A DNA stretch of 64,000 bases from Bacillota bacterium (GTDB lineage: Bacteria > Bacillota > Clostridia > Christensenellales > UMGS416): NCBI GenBank assembly GCA_023435705.1, contig JAEYRH010000016.1, positions 496,001 to 560,000 on the forward strand, in the 5' to 3' direction. Below the pieces are notes generated by a model. The model was given only the letters and a program-made list of their open reading frames with translations. It did no database searches and was not told the DNA's origin. Positions within the stretch are counted from its first letter, which is position 1, and the number at the start of each line of letters is the position of its first letter. Positions 34,575 to 43,664 of the stretch are shown one piece after another. The position numbers and the translations under genes are program-made.

Positions 34575-36998
34575 TTATTTACGTTTCAACGCCAGCTTGT
34601 CTCCCTCCATATCCACCAGCACATGATCTCCCAGCTTGATTTTCCCGCTTAGGATCTCCTCAGAAAGGTTGTCTTCCACGGTGCGCTGGATCGCGCGGCG
34701 CAGAGGGCGGGCACCAAATTGCGGGTCGAAGCCCTCTTTGGCAAGATAGTCGCGGGCTGCGTCTGTCACATCAATGTGGATATCCTTTTCACTGAGCCTC
34801 GCTGACACCTGCGCAAGCATGAGATCCACAATTTTACGCGTATGGGTTTGATCCAGCGCGTGGAACACGATGATCTCATCAATTCGGTTTAAAAACTCCG
34901 GCCGGAAGGTTTTTTTCAGGTCGTCAAGCATCCGCACCTTCATGCGGTCATAATCCTGCGTGCTGTTGCGCACACTGCCAAACCCAAGTGCCACCGGGTT
35001 TTGCGCGGCGGCTGCTCCCACGTTGCTGGTCATGATCACCACAGTGTTGCGGAAGTCCACCGTGCGGCCCTTGGCATCGGTTAACCTGCCGTCCTCCATG
35101 ATTTGCAGCAGGATGTTGAACACATCGGGGTGGGCTTTTTCCACCTCGTCCAACAGGATCACCGAATAGGGCTTTCGGCGTACTTTTTCTGTGAGCTGGC
35201 CGCCCTCATCAAAACCCACATATCCGGGCGGTGAGCCGACCAACTTGGATACGGAGTGCTTCTCCATGTATTCAGACATATCCACGCGGATCATCGAATC
35301 CTCATCACCAAACAGCGCTTCTCCAAGAGCTTTACTGAGCTCCGTTTTGCCCACACCGGTGGGGCCGAGGAAGATGAAGGAGCCGATGGGCCGTTTGGGG
35401 TCCTTGAGGCCTGCCCTTGCGCGGCGCACAGCCTTCGCCACGGCAGTCACCGCTTCCTCCTGGCCGATCACGCGCTTGTGCAGCACATCCTCCAGGTGCA
35501 GCAGCCGCTCCGATTCTCCCTCAGTGATCTTCTGCACCGGGATGGAGACCCAGCTGGACACGATCTGGGCGATTTCCTCCTCGCCAACCACGTTGTCCTC
35601 GGTGTTGCGCTCCTTTTCCCAGGTTTCACGGCGCTGGTCGATCTCCTGCAGCGCCTCCCGTTCGCGGTCGCGGAGCTCCGCAGCCTTCTCAAAGTTCTGG
35701 TTGTTGACAGCCTCATCCTTGGCTTTGCGGATTTCTGCAAGCTTGTCGTCGAGCTGCTTCATATCCGGCGGGGTTGTATAGGTCATAATCCTCAATCGTG
35801 AAGCTGCTTCATCCAACAAGTCGATTGCCTTGTCCGGCAGAAAACGGTCGGAGATGTAGCGGTCAGACAGGTTCACGGCTGCCTTGATCGCCTCATCAGT
35901 GATGCGCACCTTGTGGTGGGCCTCATAGCGGTCACGGAGACCCTTCAGAATCTCCACACTTTCCTCACGGCTCGGTTCACCTACCGTAACCGGTTGGAAG
36001 CGCCGCTCCAACGCCGTATCCTTTTCCACATGCTTGCGGTATTCATCCAGTGTGGTGGCGCCGACTGCCTGAATTTCTCCTCGAGCCAGCGCAGGCTTGA
36101 GGATGTTTGCTGCGTCGATGGCGCCCTCAGCCGCACCGGCGCCGATGATTGTGTGCAACTCGTCGATAAAGAGGATTACATTGCCGGCTTTCTGCATTTC
36201 CTCCATGGCGTCCTTGAGCCGTTGTTCAAACTCACCGCGGTATTTGGTGCCGGCAATCATGCCGGAAAGATCCAGCATCACCACGCGCTTGTCGCGTAAC
36301 AGCTCCGGGATGCGGCCCTCCACAATGCGCTGGGCCAGGCCCTCAGCAATGGCGGTCTTGCCCACACCCGGCTCGCCAATGAGCACAGGATTGTTTTTCG
36401 TGCGGCGGCTCAAAATCTGGATCACGCGCTCGATTTCTTTTTGCCTGCCGATCACCGGGTCAAGATCACCCTCTCTGGCTGCCTGTGTGAGGTCACGGCC
36501 AAATTTATCAAGCTTCGGCGTCTTACCGCCTGACTGGCTCTTGGGGACGCTGCCGCTTTCGTCGCGCATGCCGCCGATCAGCTTTTCGCGGAGTTGTTTC
36601 AAATCCACACCCATATCGATCAGGATCCTGGCTGCCACACTGGCACGCTCGCGCACCAGCGCAAGCAGCAGGTGCTCGGTCCCTACATAGTTATGGTTGA
36701 GGCTCTTGGCCTCCACCAGGCTGTATTCAATCACGTTTTTGGTGCGGGGCGTATAACCGAAGGCATCGGTGAAGTTGAAATCACCTTTGCCCACCAGGCG
36801 TTCCACCTGCTCGCGGATGCCCGCCGGTGTGACGTTCATCTCACCCAAAACTTCCGACGCGGTGCTGTCGTCCACGCCAATGATGCCCAGCAGCAAGTGC
36901 TCGGTGCCCACATAATTGTGGCCGAGGCTGCGGGCTTCCTCCTGTGCCAAACCCAATGCCTTTCGGGCGTTTTCTGTAAATCTTCCTTGGAATGACAT
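34575..36998 (-). CDS. clpC: ATP-dependent Clp protease ATP-binding subunit ClpC
   Basis: A Hsp100 unfoldase that feeds proteins, including McsB-phosphorylated ones, to ClpP. The 807 residues follow the family order: two Clp-N repeats (1-145, with NYVGTEHLLLG twice), first AAA+ module (GEPGVGKTAI, Walker B ILFIDELHT), a middle region with a UVR-like ELRDREREALQEID, and second AAA+ module (GPTGVGKTEL, VILLDEVEKAHPDVF). The VGF-like ClpP-binding loop was not located with certainty. It is last in the ctsR operon, 123 bp after mcsB. Confidence 0.97.
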   Translation of the reverse strand: MSFQGRFTENARKALGLAQEEARSLGHNYVGTEHLLLGIIGVDDSTASEVLGEMNVTPAGIREQVERLVGKGDFNFTDAFGYTPRTKNVIEYSLVEAKSLNHNYVGTEHLLLALVRERASVAARILIDMGVDLKQLREKLIGGMRDESGSVPKSQSGGKTPKLDKFGRDLTQAAREGDLDPVIGRQKEIERVIQILSRRTKNNPVLIGEPGVGKTAIAEGLAQRIVEGRIPELLRDKRVVMLDLSGMIAGTKYRGEFEQRLKDAMEEMQKAGNVILFIDELHTIIGAGAAEGAIDAANILKPALARGEIQAVGATTLDEYRKHVEKDTALERRFQPVTVGEPSREESVEILKGLRDRYEAHHKVRITDEAIKAAVNLSDRYISDRFLPDKAIDLLDEAASRLRIMTYTTPPDMKQLDDKLAEIRKAKDEAVNNQNFEKAAELRDREREALQEIDQRRETWEKERNTEDNVVGEEEIAQIVSSWVSIPVQKITEGESERLLHLEDVLHKRVIGQEEAVTAVAKAVRRARAGLKDPKRPIGSFIFLGPTGVGKTELSKALGEALFGDEDSMIRVDMSEYMEKHSVSKLVGSPPGYVGFDEGGQLTEKVRRKPYSVILLDEVEKAHPDVFNILLQIMEDGRLTDAKGRTVDFRNTVVIMTSNVGAAAAQNPVALGFGSVRNSTQDYDRMKVRMLDDLKKTFRPEFLNRIDEIIVFHALDQTHTRKIVDLMLAQVSARLSEKDIHIDVTDAARDYLAKEGFDPQFGARPLRRAIQRTVEDNLSEEILSGKIKLGDHVLVDMEGDKLALKRK

Positions 36999-37046
36999 GG
37001 TTCTTCCTCTCTTCTCTATCGCAGATTATGTGATTATTCTCATTTG

Positions 37047-37088
37047 CCCCTCCCCCAAGCCACTGGGAGTGGGTTGGGGGTGAGGGTT
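37047..37088 (-). repeat. GC-rich imperfect hairpin between mcsB and clpC
   Basis: ACCCTCACCCCCAACCC pairs imperfectly with the G-rich arm GGCTTGGGGGAGGGG. It resembles small dispersed hairpins of the CCTCACCCC type found in many bacterial genomes. No second copy is seen in this window. Confidence 0.5.
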
Positions 37089-37121
37089 GCATACAGCCTG
37101 GGTATCGCCCCCCTACAGGGA

Positions 37122-38147
37122 TTATCTCTTGCTGCAGAACGTTTCCCGAATGAAACTCGCCCGCACGATATCGCGTTCCTCTTGATTGAGCTCTCGCCCC
37201 TCATGCTTTTGCAGTGCAGCTGGCTGCACGGCAATCATCAGGCGGTTGAGTTCAGTCTGGTTCACATCGGGCAGAAGCTCAAGACCCACAGCCAGCCGGG
37301 CGTCTGAAAGCAACTGCATGAACTCCTTACTGGAAACCGAACGGGCATATTTCATAAGGCCCCAGGACCGGTATAGCTTGTCCTCAATTTCAACTCGTTT
37401 GTTGTGCAGCAGGAACTCGCGGGCTGCCCGTTCCTTCTCCATGATTTGCTCGCACACAGCTCTGATCGTGCCGGTGATGTCTTCCTCCGTCACGCCCAAC
37501 GTGATCTGGTTGGAGATTTGAAACATATCACCAAGCGCCTCGCTGCCCTCGCCATACATGCCGCGCACCGCGAGGCCAGCCTTCACAACCGAGTCGATCA
37601 GGATCTTCAACATGCCGATGAGCTTAAGCGCCGGAAGATGCACCATGACTGATGCCCGCATGCCGGTGCCCACATTGGTAGGGCAACTCGTCAGATACCC
37701 AAGGGCCTTGTCGTATGCAAATGGCACCGTTTTTTCAAGCAGGCTCTCAAGTCGCAGAGCTGCAACAGCAGCTTGTACAATCTGGCTTCCCGGCAGCAAG
37801 CCCTGGATTCTAAGGTGATCTTCCTCATTGATCATCAGAGACACAGTTTCGTCCGCACTCAGCAAGAGCGCTCCCCAATCCTTCTTCTTCAGAAGGTCGG
37901 CGCTGGCCAGGTGCCGCTCCACAAGCTCCAATCGGTCAGTTTCATCCATCAGACGAAGCTGCAGGAAACGGAAAGAGTCCATCCCCTCGGCTTTCTTCAT
38001 CGCGGCGATCACCCGGTCAGACACTGCATCAGCCTGCTGACTGTTCATTGCCGGCGGAAATGGCATGCCGGCGATGTTGCGGGCCAAACGCACACGGCTG
38101 CTGATTACGATATCATTGCCAGGGCCTGTCGCTTCCCAAACATTCAT
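37122..38147 (-). CDS. mcsB: Protein arginine kinase McsB
   Basis: An ATP:guanido phosphotransferase that phosphorylates arginines in CtsR and in damaged proteins, marking them for ClpCP. The 341 residues include ISSRVRLARNIAGMPFP, RLMDETDRLELVERHL, LMINEEDHLRIQ, the active-site YLTSCPTNVGTGMRASV and the arginine-rich C-terminus. Its start overlaps the mcsA stop (ATGA). Confidence 0.96.
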   Translation of the reverse strand: MNVWEATGPGNDIVISSRVRLARNIAGMPFPPAMNSQQADAVSDRVIAAMKKAEGMDSFRFLQLRLMDETDRLELVERHLASADLLKKKDWGALLLSADETVSLMINEEDHLRIQGLLPGSQIVQAAVAALRLESLLEKTVPFAYDKALGYLTSCPTNVGTGMRASVMVHLPALKLIGMLKILIDSVVKAGLAVRGMYGEGSEALGDMFQISNQITLGVTEEDITGTIRAVCEQIMEKERAAREFLLHNKRVEIEDKLYRSWGLMKYARSVSSKEFMQLLSDARLAVGLELLPDVNQTELNRLMIAVQPAALQKHEGRELNQEERDIVRASFIRETFCSKR

Positions 38148-38665
38148 TTTGACGCTCCATCTCCGGCTGCCTCCAGCGCCCGGATCTCATCACGTAAACC
38201 GGCAGCTTTTTCATATTCCTCCGCCTTGACCGCTATCTTCAACTGTAAACGCAATTCCTCAAGGCGGGTTGGTTTCCGTTTTTCCGGCGCAGGCACCTTT
38301 GCTGGAGCCGAGAGCCCCGGCCGCTTGCCGATGTGCTGCAGAGACCCGTGGATTCTCCGCATCATCGGGATCAGCTCACCTGAAAACTGCCGATAACACT
38401 GCTCGCACCCGACTCGCCCTTCCCGGCGAAAACGATCCTGGTCGAAACCGCAATCGGGGCAAACAACTGGCGGCTCAGCCGGCGTCTGCTTCTGCTGGGC
38501 GCTGGCAAGATTGGCAAGGATATTGACCAACGACATATCTTTGAAAAAGTCGCTATCTCCCTGTTCAGCGCATTGCTTGCACAGATGAAGCTCCGTTTTG
38601 CTGCCGTTGATCACTTTGGTGAGATAGATCGTGGCTTGCTTTTGGCCACAGCGGTCACACATCAT
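38144..38665 (-). CDS. mcsA: McsA, zinc-binding activator of McsB
   Basis: The 173-residue protein has the expected CxxC pairs: MCDRCGQKQ, LCKQCAEQ, CPDCGFDQ and GCEQCYRQF, followed by a UVR motif (LRLQLKIAVKAEEYEKAAGLRDEIRALE). McsA activates the McsB kinase and links it to ClpC. It starts 1-2 bp after ctsR and overlaps mcsB by 4 bases, so all three are translated in series. Confidence 0.95.
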   Translation of the reverse strand: MMCDRCGQKQATIYLTKVINGSKTELHLCKQCAEQGDSDFFKDMSLVNILANLASAQQKQTPAEPPVVCPDCGFDQDRFRREGRVGCEQCYRQFSGELIPMMRRIHGSLQHIGKRPGLSAPAKVPAPEKRKPTRLEELRLQLKIAVKAEEYEKAAGLRDEIRALEAAGDGASK

Positions 38666-38666
38666 G

Positions 38667-39134
38667 CTATTCTTCCTCCCTGCCCTGCAAAAGCGCCAAC
38701 ATCATATTTTTCAGGATCCCAGCCCGCAAACGATCCTTGATGGGCATGGGAGCTGCAATCGCTCTGGCCGACACTGCGGCCCTCAGAAGCTTTGCCTCCC
38801 TGGGCTCCACGATCTCTTTCTCCAGCAGATACTCCACAATGCGCCGGGCGTCATTTTCAGAAACCTCGTCGCCGATGCCCTGTGTGGCCAAATGCATCAG
38901 ATAGTCTCCCTCATCCACATCCACACGCATGATGCGGATATAGCCCCCACCGCCCCGCCGGCTCTCAATATAGTAACCCTTGTCTGCAGAGAACCGCGTG
39001 GCCAGCACATAATTGATCTGCGAAGGGGCGCAGCGGAAATACTCCGCCAGCTCGTTTCTGCGCACATCTATTTGATGCATATCCTCAAACAGGGATTTTA
39101 TGAATGATTCTATGTTGTCTGACAACATCGACAT
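38667..39134 (-). CDS. ctsR: Transcriptional repressor CtsR
   Basis: Represses class III heat-shock genes until heat or McsB-ClpC removes it. The 155-residue protein shows the N-terminal helix-turn-helix with FRCAPSQINYVLATRF and the winged segment ESRRGGGGYIRIMRV, including the glycine-rich thermosensing loop. The start ATG was chosen by GAGGGGTG upstream; an ATG two codons later is also possible. Autoregulation is indicated by the operator at 39150-39166. Confidence 0.96.
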   Translation of the reverse strand: MSMLSDNIESFIKSLFEDMHQIDVRRNELAEYFRCAPSQINYVLATRFSADKGYYIESRRGGGGYIRIMRVDVDEGDYLMHLATQGIGDEVSENDARRIVEYLLEKEIVEPREAKLLRAAVSARAIAAPMPIKDRLRAGILKNMMLALLQGREEE

Positions 39135-39149
39135 TTGAGCACACCCCTC

Positions 39150-39166
39150 TTTGACCATCTTTGACC
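39150..39166 (-). promoter_or_regulatory. CtsR operator box
   Basis: On the - strand the sequence GGTCAAAGATGGTCAAA is a direct heptad repeat GGTCAAA-N3-GGTCAAA, the CtsR box consensus. It lies just downstream of the -10 box and 16 bp before the ctsR start, where binding would block transcription. Confidence 0.95.
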
Positions 39167-39175
39167 TTAATATAC

Positions 39176-39203
39176 ATTATACAGATCTTCTGATGAAAAT
39201 CAA
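39176..39203 (-). promoter_or_regulatory. Sigma-A promoter of the ctsR operon
   Basis: On the - strand TTGATT and TATAAT are spaced by 16 bp, immediately upstream of the CtsR box. Confidence 0.8.
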
Positions 39204-39368
39204 GTCCCTCCAGGTTATCATCCTTCCCAACGGGAAGAAAATTCAAAAAAACAGCAACATGCTGCAGAATCCACTTTTCCAACTTGAATCCAAGGCGTAT
39301 GATAGTTGTGGTCAACAGACGGATCAATACAATGGAAGAGGTTTGCAAGAATGCGGGAGGTGTTCAAA

Positions 39369-39815
39369 GTGGAAAAGATCAAGTCACGTTTCGACGATTT
39401 CAAGAGCTTTGCGATGAAGGGCAATGTGCTGGACCTTGCTGTGGGCGTGGTCATCGGCGGCGCCTTCGGTAAGATTGTTACCTCTCTGGTGAATGACGTA
39501 ATCATGCCGTTGATCGGATTGGTCACCGGCAGGATGGATCTTTCCACACTCAAAATCATTTTTCGTGCCGCTTCAAATGATGGGGTGAAAGACATTGCGG
39601 AGTTGTCATTGAAGTATGGTGCGTTTCTGCAAAGCATCCTGGATTTCCTGATCATCGCCCTGAGTATTTACCTATTCATCAAGCTGATTGGCAAGCTGAA
39701 GCGGAAGCAGGAAGCCGTCGTTGTGGAGGTCGCTCCGCCCGTTCCGGTCAGGAGCGAGGTTTTGTTGGAAGAAATTCGCGATTTGCTCAAGGAGCAGAAA
39801 AAAGATCACAAATAA
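39369..39815 (+). CDS. mscL: Large-conductance mechanosensitive channel MscL
   Basis: Opens under membrane tension to relieve osmotic shock. The 148-residue protein matches the family: an N-terminal amphipathic helix (SRFDDFKSFAMKGN), TM1 LDLAVGVVIGGAFGKIVTSL, a periplasmic loop, TM2 LDFLIIALSIYLFIKLI, and a charged C-terminal bundle LEEIRDLLKEQKKDHK. GTG at 39369 has GGAGGTG 6 nt upstream and puts the N-terminus where the family starts; an ATG at 39351 is the alternative. Confidence 0.94.
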   Translation: MEKIKSRFDDFKSFAMKGNVLDLAVGVVIGGAFGKIVTSLVNDVIMPLIGLVTGRMDLSTLKIIFRAASNDGVKDIAELSLKYGAFLQSILDFLIIALSIYLFIKLIGKLKRKQEAVVVEVAPPVPVRSEVLLEEIRDLLKEQKKDHK

Positions 39816-39824
39816 TTCTCAACA

Positions 39825-39855
39825 CAAAGGCGGCCAATGGCCGCCTTTGGTTTTA
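39825..39855 (+). terminator. Rho-independent terminator after mscL
   Basis: AAAGGCGGCC / GGCCGCCTTT stem with AAT loop, then GGTTTTA. It touches the stop codon of the convergent peptidase gene. Confidence 0.9.
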
Positions 39856-41205
39856 TCGCCATGTGGTTTTGTATGTTACGCGCGGATAATTGACACGCGG
39901 ATAAGTCGCTAAGTTTCTCGGCATCGCCGCCCACATTAATTCATATAACACAAACCTATTGTCCTGCCAATACTCGTAGAAATTGCCTTGTGGGAGGGGG
40001 CAATAGCCACTGCCCATTTCCAGGGTGAACCCGGGCCTGCCATACTCCTGTGCAAACCAGTCGCGATAGCCACCGCCTGGGGCCTGCGACGAAGGTGAAA
40101 GCACGGTGTATCCGTTTGCGGCGCGGATTTGCTCGGCAATATAGCGGCCTGCTTTGTTGCCGGCACCGGTGTGATTATACCAATACAACACTTCACCAGA
40201 CGAGTGGTAGCTGACGGTCAGGGCAAAGTCTTTGGCATTGGTTAAGTCTCGCAAGGCAATAGATTCAGGCTCGCTGAATGCTCTCGGCCCCCCATAGTAA
40301 TATGGGCCTGGCTTTCTATAATTCGGATCAACACGCCATCCTGCATCGAAATTGCGGTTCAGATCCACCCCTCGCCCATTGGCCTTCCAGCGGATGAAGC
40401 TGGTGCTGCCGCCGTTCATGGACAGCAAGGAAGATTTCAACTCCGGCATGGATGCAGGCACTGACGCCAGACCCTCCATGCACAACCGCACGCCGTCCGG
40501 GTTTGCCTCCGGAATGATCCAGATTTCCATTTGCTCCAGCATTTTTCGGATTGAGGTACCCTTATAAGTCGCACCAAGCTCAGCGGCTTTCAACGTGGTC
40601 TCAGCGTGACGCAAAGCCAGCAGCGCGGTCAGCCACTCCCTCGCGTGCATGGCGGCCTGCACCATGATGCGCACTTTAGCATCAGGGTTGCCGATCACGA
40701 TTGCTTTGATGGGGTTGCCCATCAGGCTAAGGCCAATTGTTTCCAGGCGCGCTTTTCCAGGAAAACGGGCTACAATTTCATCCATGTCTTTCATGCATTG
40801 TGTGACTGTAAAGCTCGCCGAAAGGCTGATATCTTCACTGGGCCAATCCAGCTTCGCGGTGTTGCTCGGAGCCGCTGAACCAGGATAATTGGCCAGATAG
40901 GCTGATTGGCACCACCCGGATTGCCCCCCTGAGGTGACTACATTGCACCACGGGCCTGCATCAGAGGCAACCTTGACTACGTCACCACGGGATAAAGTTT
41001 TTACTACCCGTGCAGTGCTGCTGGCACTGGCCCGAATATTGAGAGAGGACGTGTTTACCACAGCCATACCCCTGAGGCCTGTCGCCTTTGCGACATCAGG
41101 GGTGAGCAAGCACGCAGCAAATACAACAGCCAGGATACACCCAATGAACCTGTATGCGCACAAAACTACGCTGCGTTTGTCGTATTGAAAACTGTGCCGC
41201 TTCAT
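39853..41205 (-). CDS. Secreted SH3-domain M14 zinc carboxypeptidase
   Basis: About 450 residues: a signal peptide (IGCILAVVFAACLLTPDVAKA), a bacterial SH3 domain (residues about 50-105, SLNIRASASSTARVVKTL), and an M14 domain. Zinc and catalytic residues are visible: AAMHAREW (HxxE), VDLNRNFDAGW, SYHSSGEVLYWY with the third zinc histidine, and FTLEMGSG with the catalytic glutamate. SH3 domains bind cell wall, so it probably cleaves peptidoglycan stem peptides such as gamma-D-Glu-diaminoacid bonds. The ATG at 41205 has GTGGAG upstream. Confidence 0.9.
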   Translation of the reverse strand: MKRHSFQYDKRSVVLCAYRFIGCILAVVFAACLLTPDVAKATGLRGMAVVNTSSLNIRASASSTARVVKTLSRGDVVKVASDAGPWCNVVTSGGQSGWCQSAYLANYPGSAAPSNTAKLDWPSEDISLSASFTVTQCMKDMDEIVARFPGKARLETIGLSLMGNPIKAIVIGNPDAKVRIMVQAAMHAREWLTALLALRHAETTLKAAELGATYKGTSIRKMLEQMEIWIIPEANPDGVRLCMEGLASVPASMPELKSSLLSMNGGSTSFIRWKANGRGVDLNRNFDAGWRVDPNYRKPGPYYYGGPRAFSEPESIALRDLTNAKDFALTVSYHSSGEVLYWYNHTGAGNKAGRYIAEQIRAANGYTVLSPSSQAPGGGYRDWFAQEYGRPGFTLEMGSGYCPLPQGNFYEYWQDNRFVLYELMWAAMPRNLATYPRVNYPRVTYKTTWR

Positions 41206-41294
41206 TCCATCTCCACAAATGGTATTACAATCTGTCAAGCTCTCCAGATATGGTATATTATACTGTCAGTATCACAGGTTATCAATGTATTTGA

Positions 41295-41744
41295 TTATAG
41301 ATGCAGGATCATCTCGTCATCAGTTTGCAGAAAACCGAACTTTTGGTATATTCTCCTGCCAGCTTCTGTGGCATGCAAATACAATTGTCCGCACCCCAAC
41401 GCACGCGCCCGGTCGATTAATCTGCCAAAGAGCGCCGAGGCATAACCCTTGCCCCTGCACTCCGGCAATGTAAACACATTCAATACATATGCTGACTTGC
41501 CCGATGGGTTGGAATAGTTGGGCGCGATGCTGTGAAGGCAGATTCCACCGGTGGCTACAATCCGCCCCGCTTCCTCTATCACCCAAGATTCAAATGTGCC
41601 ATCTGTCAGCGCAGCTTTCCAGTAGCGCCCTAGGTTTTGCTCAAAACCTTCCGGAGGCTTGCATGTGGCATTCACTTCATTCAGAAAGGCCACGCGAAGA
41701 CTGATGAGTTCAGCAATGTCTTCCTCAACTGCCATGCGTATCAT
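41295..41744 (-). CDS. GNAT family N-acetyltransferase
   Basis: A 149-residue single GNAT domain: IRMAVEEDIAELISLR at the start, WVIEEAGRIVATGGI, the acetyl-CoA loop LPECRGKGYASALF (Q/RxxGxG/A-like RGKGYA), and LGCGQLYLHATEAGRRIYQKFGF at the end. The acceptor is unknown. GGAGGT precedes the chosen ATG by 7 nt. Confidence 0.88.
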   Translation of the reverse strand: MIRMAVEEDIAELISLRVAFLNEVNATCKPPEGFEQNLGRYWKAALTDGTFESWVIEEAGRIVATGGICLHSIAPNYSNPSGKSAYVLNVFTLPECRGKGYASALFGRLIDRARALGCGQLYLHATEAGRRIYQKFGFLQTDDEMILHL

Positions 41745-41850
41745 GATGGGTACCTCCATTCATATAGAATAATAAGATGCGAGTCATGTTGATGCATGAC
41801 GGATTTTGCCATATAATTGTTGTGAAGTCGAACAACTCGGAGGTGGAATA

Positions 41851-42699
41851 ATGGCCGGTGATTCGATGCTCATAGTGACATCCGGCCTTACGGAAACCAC
41901 AAAAATGCTGATCCGCAGCAAGGTGTCACCGGTTTCGCTGGAGTTTCAGGCGCCGAAAAGCAGTGACGACCTCCGCAGATTGCTCAACTCCCGCAACATC
42001 ATTGTCGGGTGTGTGCTGGTAGACAGCGACACGCACGATGATAAGGGCCGGTCATTTTGCACCTCTGTGCGTGCCATCAACAAGAATGTGCCGCTGATTG
42101 TGTTGAGCTCCGAAAACGATAAGTCCTATTATGTCAGCGCGATCCGGTGGGGCGTGTCTGGATTCGTGGTCAAGCCGCTGGGGGATGATACGATCCGCGC
42201 CAAGCTGATGGATTGCTATAACGCCCAGAGCGAAAAAAGCGCTGAAATGATCACATTTGACCTCGAGAAATACCTGCTGGGAGAATTTCGCAAGGCAGAG
42301 AAAGGCAATTTCAGCTTAACGTTCATGTTTGTGACAGTGCGGCTGGATGATCCAGAAGAGCAAGGCAATGCCATGAGCCACGCGTATTATCTGAACCTGC
42401 TATATGAGACCATTAAAAAGCTTTTCTGGGATACCGATGCATTCATCCGCTATAACTCCAGGTACTATCTGGGCGTATTCCCTTTTTGCACCAAAGAGAA
42501 CGTGGCAATCCTGGAGGGTAAGATAAGAGCCGCATTCCATGGTCTGTATGCCAGCCGGGGCATGCCGCCATATGTTAAGCTGGTTTCGGCTACCTCCACC
42601 TATCCTGACGACGGGGCCCGTTTCCTCGATGTGCAGCGGGCGCTTTCCGACCGGGCCAGGATGCTGATGGGTGACACAAGGTTTGAGTGGTATATCTGA
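41851..42699 (+). CDS. Receiver-domain protein with degenerate GGDEF-like C-terminal half
   Basis: A 282-residue protein. Residues 1-125 look like a response-regulator receiver: VGCVLVDSDT with a candidate phospho-acceptor aspartate, IVLSSENDKSYYVSAIRWGVSGFVVKPL with the conserved Ser and Lys-Pro. Residues 150-282 resemble a diguanylate-cyclase fold (LTFMFVTVRLDD, LFWDTDAFIRYNSRYYLGVF, ARFLDVQRALSDRARMLMG), but the GGDEF signature is replaced by NSRYY, so cyclase activity is unlikely. GGAGGTG precedes the ATG. No histidine kinase gene is adjacent. Role inferred as signalling, partner unknown. Confidence 0.68.
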   Translation: MAGDSMLIVTSGLTETTKMLIRSKVSPVSLEFQAPKSSDDLRRLLNSRNIIVGCVLVDSDTHDDKGRSFCTSVRAINKNVPLIVLSSENDKSYYVSAIRWGVSGFVVKPLGDDTIRAKLMDCYNAQSEKSAEMITFDLEKYLLGEFRKAEKGNFSLTFMFVTVRLDDPEEQGNAMSHAYYLNLLYETIKKLFWDTDAFIRYNSRYYLGVFPFCTKENVAILEGKIRAAFHGLYASRGMPPYVKLVSATSTYPDDGARFLDVQRALSDRARMLMGDTRFEWYI

Positions 42700-42739
42700 C
42701 CGGACGGCGCAGCCTGATTTGGTCCCTTGACCTTCCAAC

Positions 42740-43528
42740 TCAGTTTTCGGCCTCTTCCTCCCCACTCTGCTCCTGTATTGAATCCTGTTTCAAACGGATT
42801 GTACGGATCGGTGTGCCATCGGGCGCATCTTCCATTTGCTGTGTGACAGCCCCTTCGGCTATCATGTCGCTCAGGATCCTGCGGTACATGTCAAATATGC
42901 CGCCATAATACGTCACTGCGTGGTTCAGCGTATTCATAAACGTGGACTTGATGTTCTTATCCTGCGCACTTAACATGCAAAGAACCAGATTTTCACGATA
43001 CTTGTCCTCCGTGGCATCCTTGGGCATGATCGTTTTGACCCAGCTCGAGCAATCAGCCAACTGCCTGCCCAGCGTGCCCTCCACGGCATATACGCCAATT
43101 ACCTTATCCTTCTGCGTACGCAGGAATGTGGCGACGGAGGAATAGTGATTGTCTCCGGTGATCAGGATGAATTGATCGACATGAGGCTTGGTCATACTGT
43201 CCTGATATATGCTGTCAAGCATCAAAAAATCGGTATAATCCTTTTTATGACCTTCGGAATTTGGCTGTTGGCAATCAATAATTGTACTGGTGATGGTGCG
43301 GATTTTTCCCTGTTCTGACTTGATGAGTTCATTGGAAAAGTCGCCAAACACCTTGATGCTCTCTGCAAAGCGGCCGATGCTCTTCAGCTCATCCAGCATT
43401 GCGACAAGGTTTGGCTTGAGCTTGAAACGGTCATACATCCCATAAAACAATGATTCGTAATCCACATAGATCAAGGACTGTAATGTATGGTCTGCGCTTG
43501 GTGATTGTTTTCTTGTGGTGAATATCAT
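42740..43528 (-). CDS. NYN-domain (PIN-like) putative ribonuclease
   Basis: The 262-residue protein has an N-terminal NYN domain (about 10-165): IYVDYESLFYGM, acidic positions in GDFSN, KDYTDFLMLDSIYQD and QFILITGDNHYSSVATFLR with the typical D-x-D/T-G-D pattern, and a C-terminal winged-helix-like part (residues about 185-245) ending in an acidic tail. NYN proteins are metal-dependent RNases related to the LabA/MARF1 group. Target RNA unknown. It converges with the receiver-domain gene. Confidence 0.75.
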   Translation of the reverse strand: MIFTTRKQSPSADHTLQSLIYVDYESLFYGMYDRFKLKPNLVAMLDELKSIGRFAESIKVFGDFSNELIKSEQGKIRTITSTIIDCQQPNSEGHKKDYTDFLMLDSIYQDSMTKPHVDQFILITGDNHYSSVATFLRTQKDKVIGVYAVEGTLGRQLADCSSWVKTIMPKDATEDKYRENLVLCMLSAQDKNIKSTFMNTLNHAVTYYGGIFDMYRRILSDMIAEGAVTQQMEDAPDGTPIRTIRLKQDSIQEQSGEEEAEN

Positions 43529-43664
43529 AAATGCTTCCTCTTTGAATCCGGCTGCGCTGTTCGGTTGTCAAGGAACCTGCATAACAGTAACACAGCTTAA
43601 ACTTCAAGTCCATACGCAGATGGGGTGTATGGTGTCGAATTTTGCATGATGAGCCGCATTGCGG

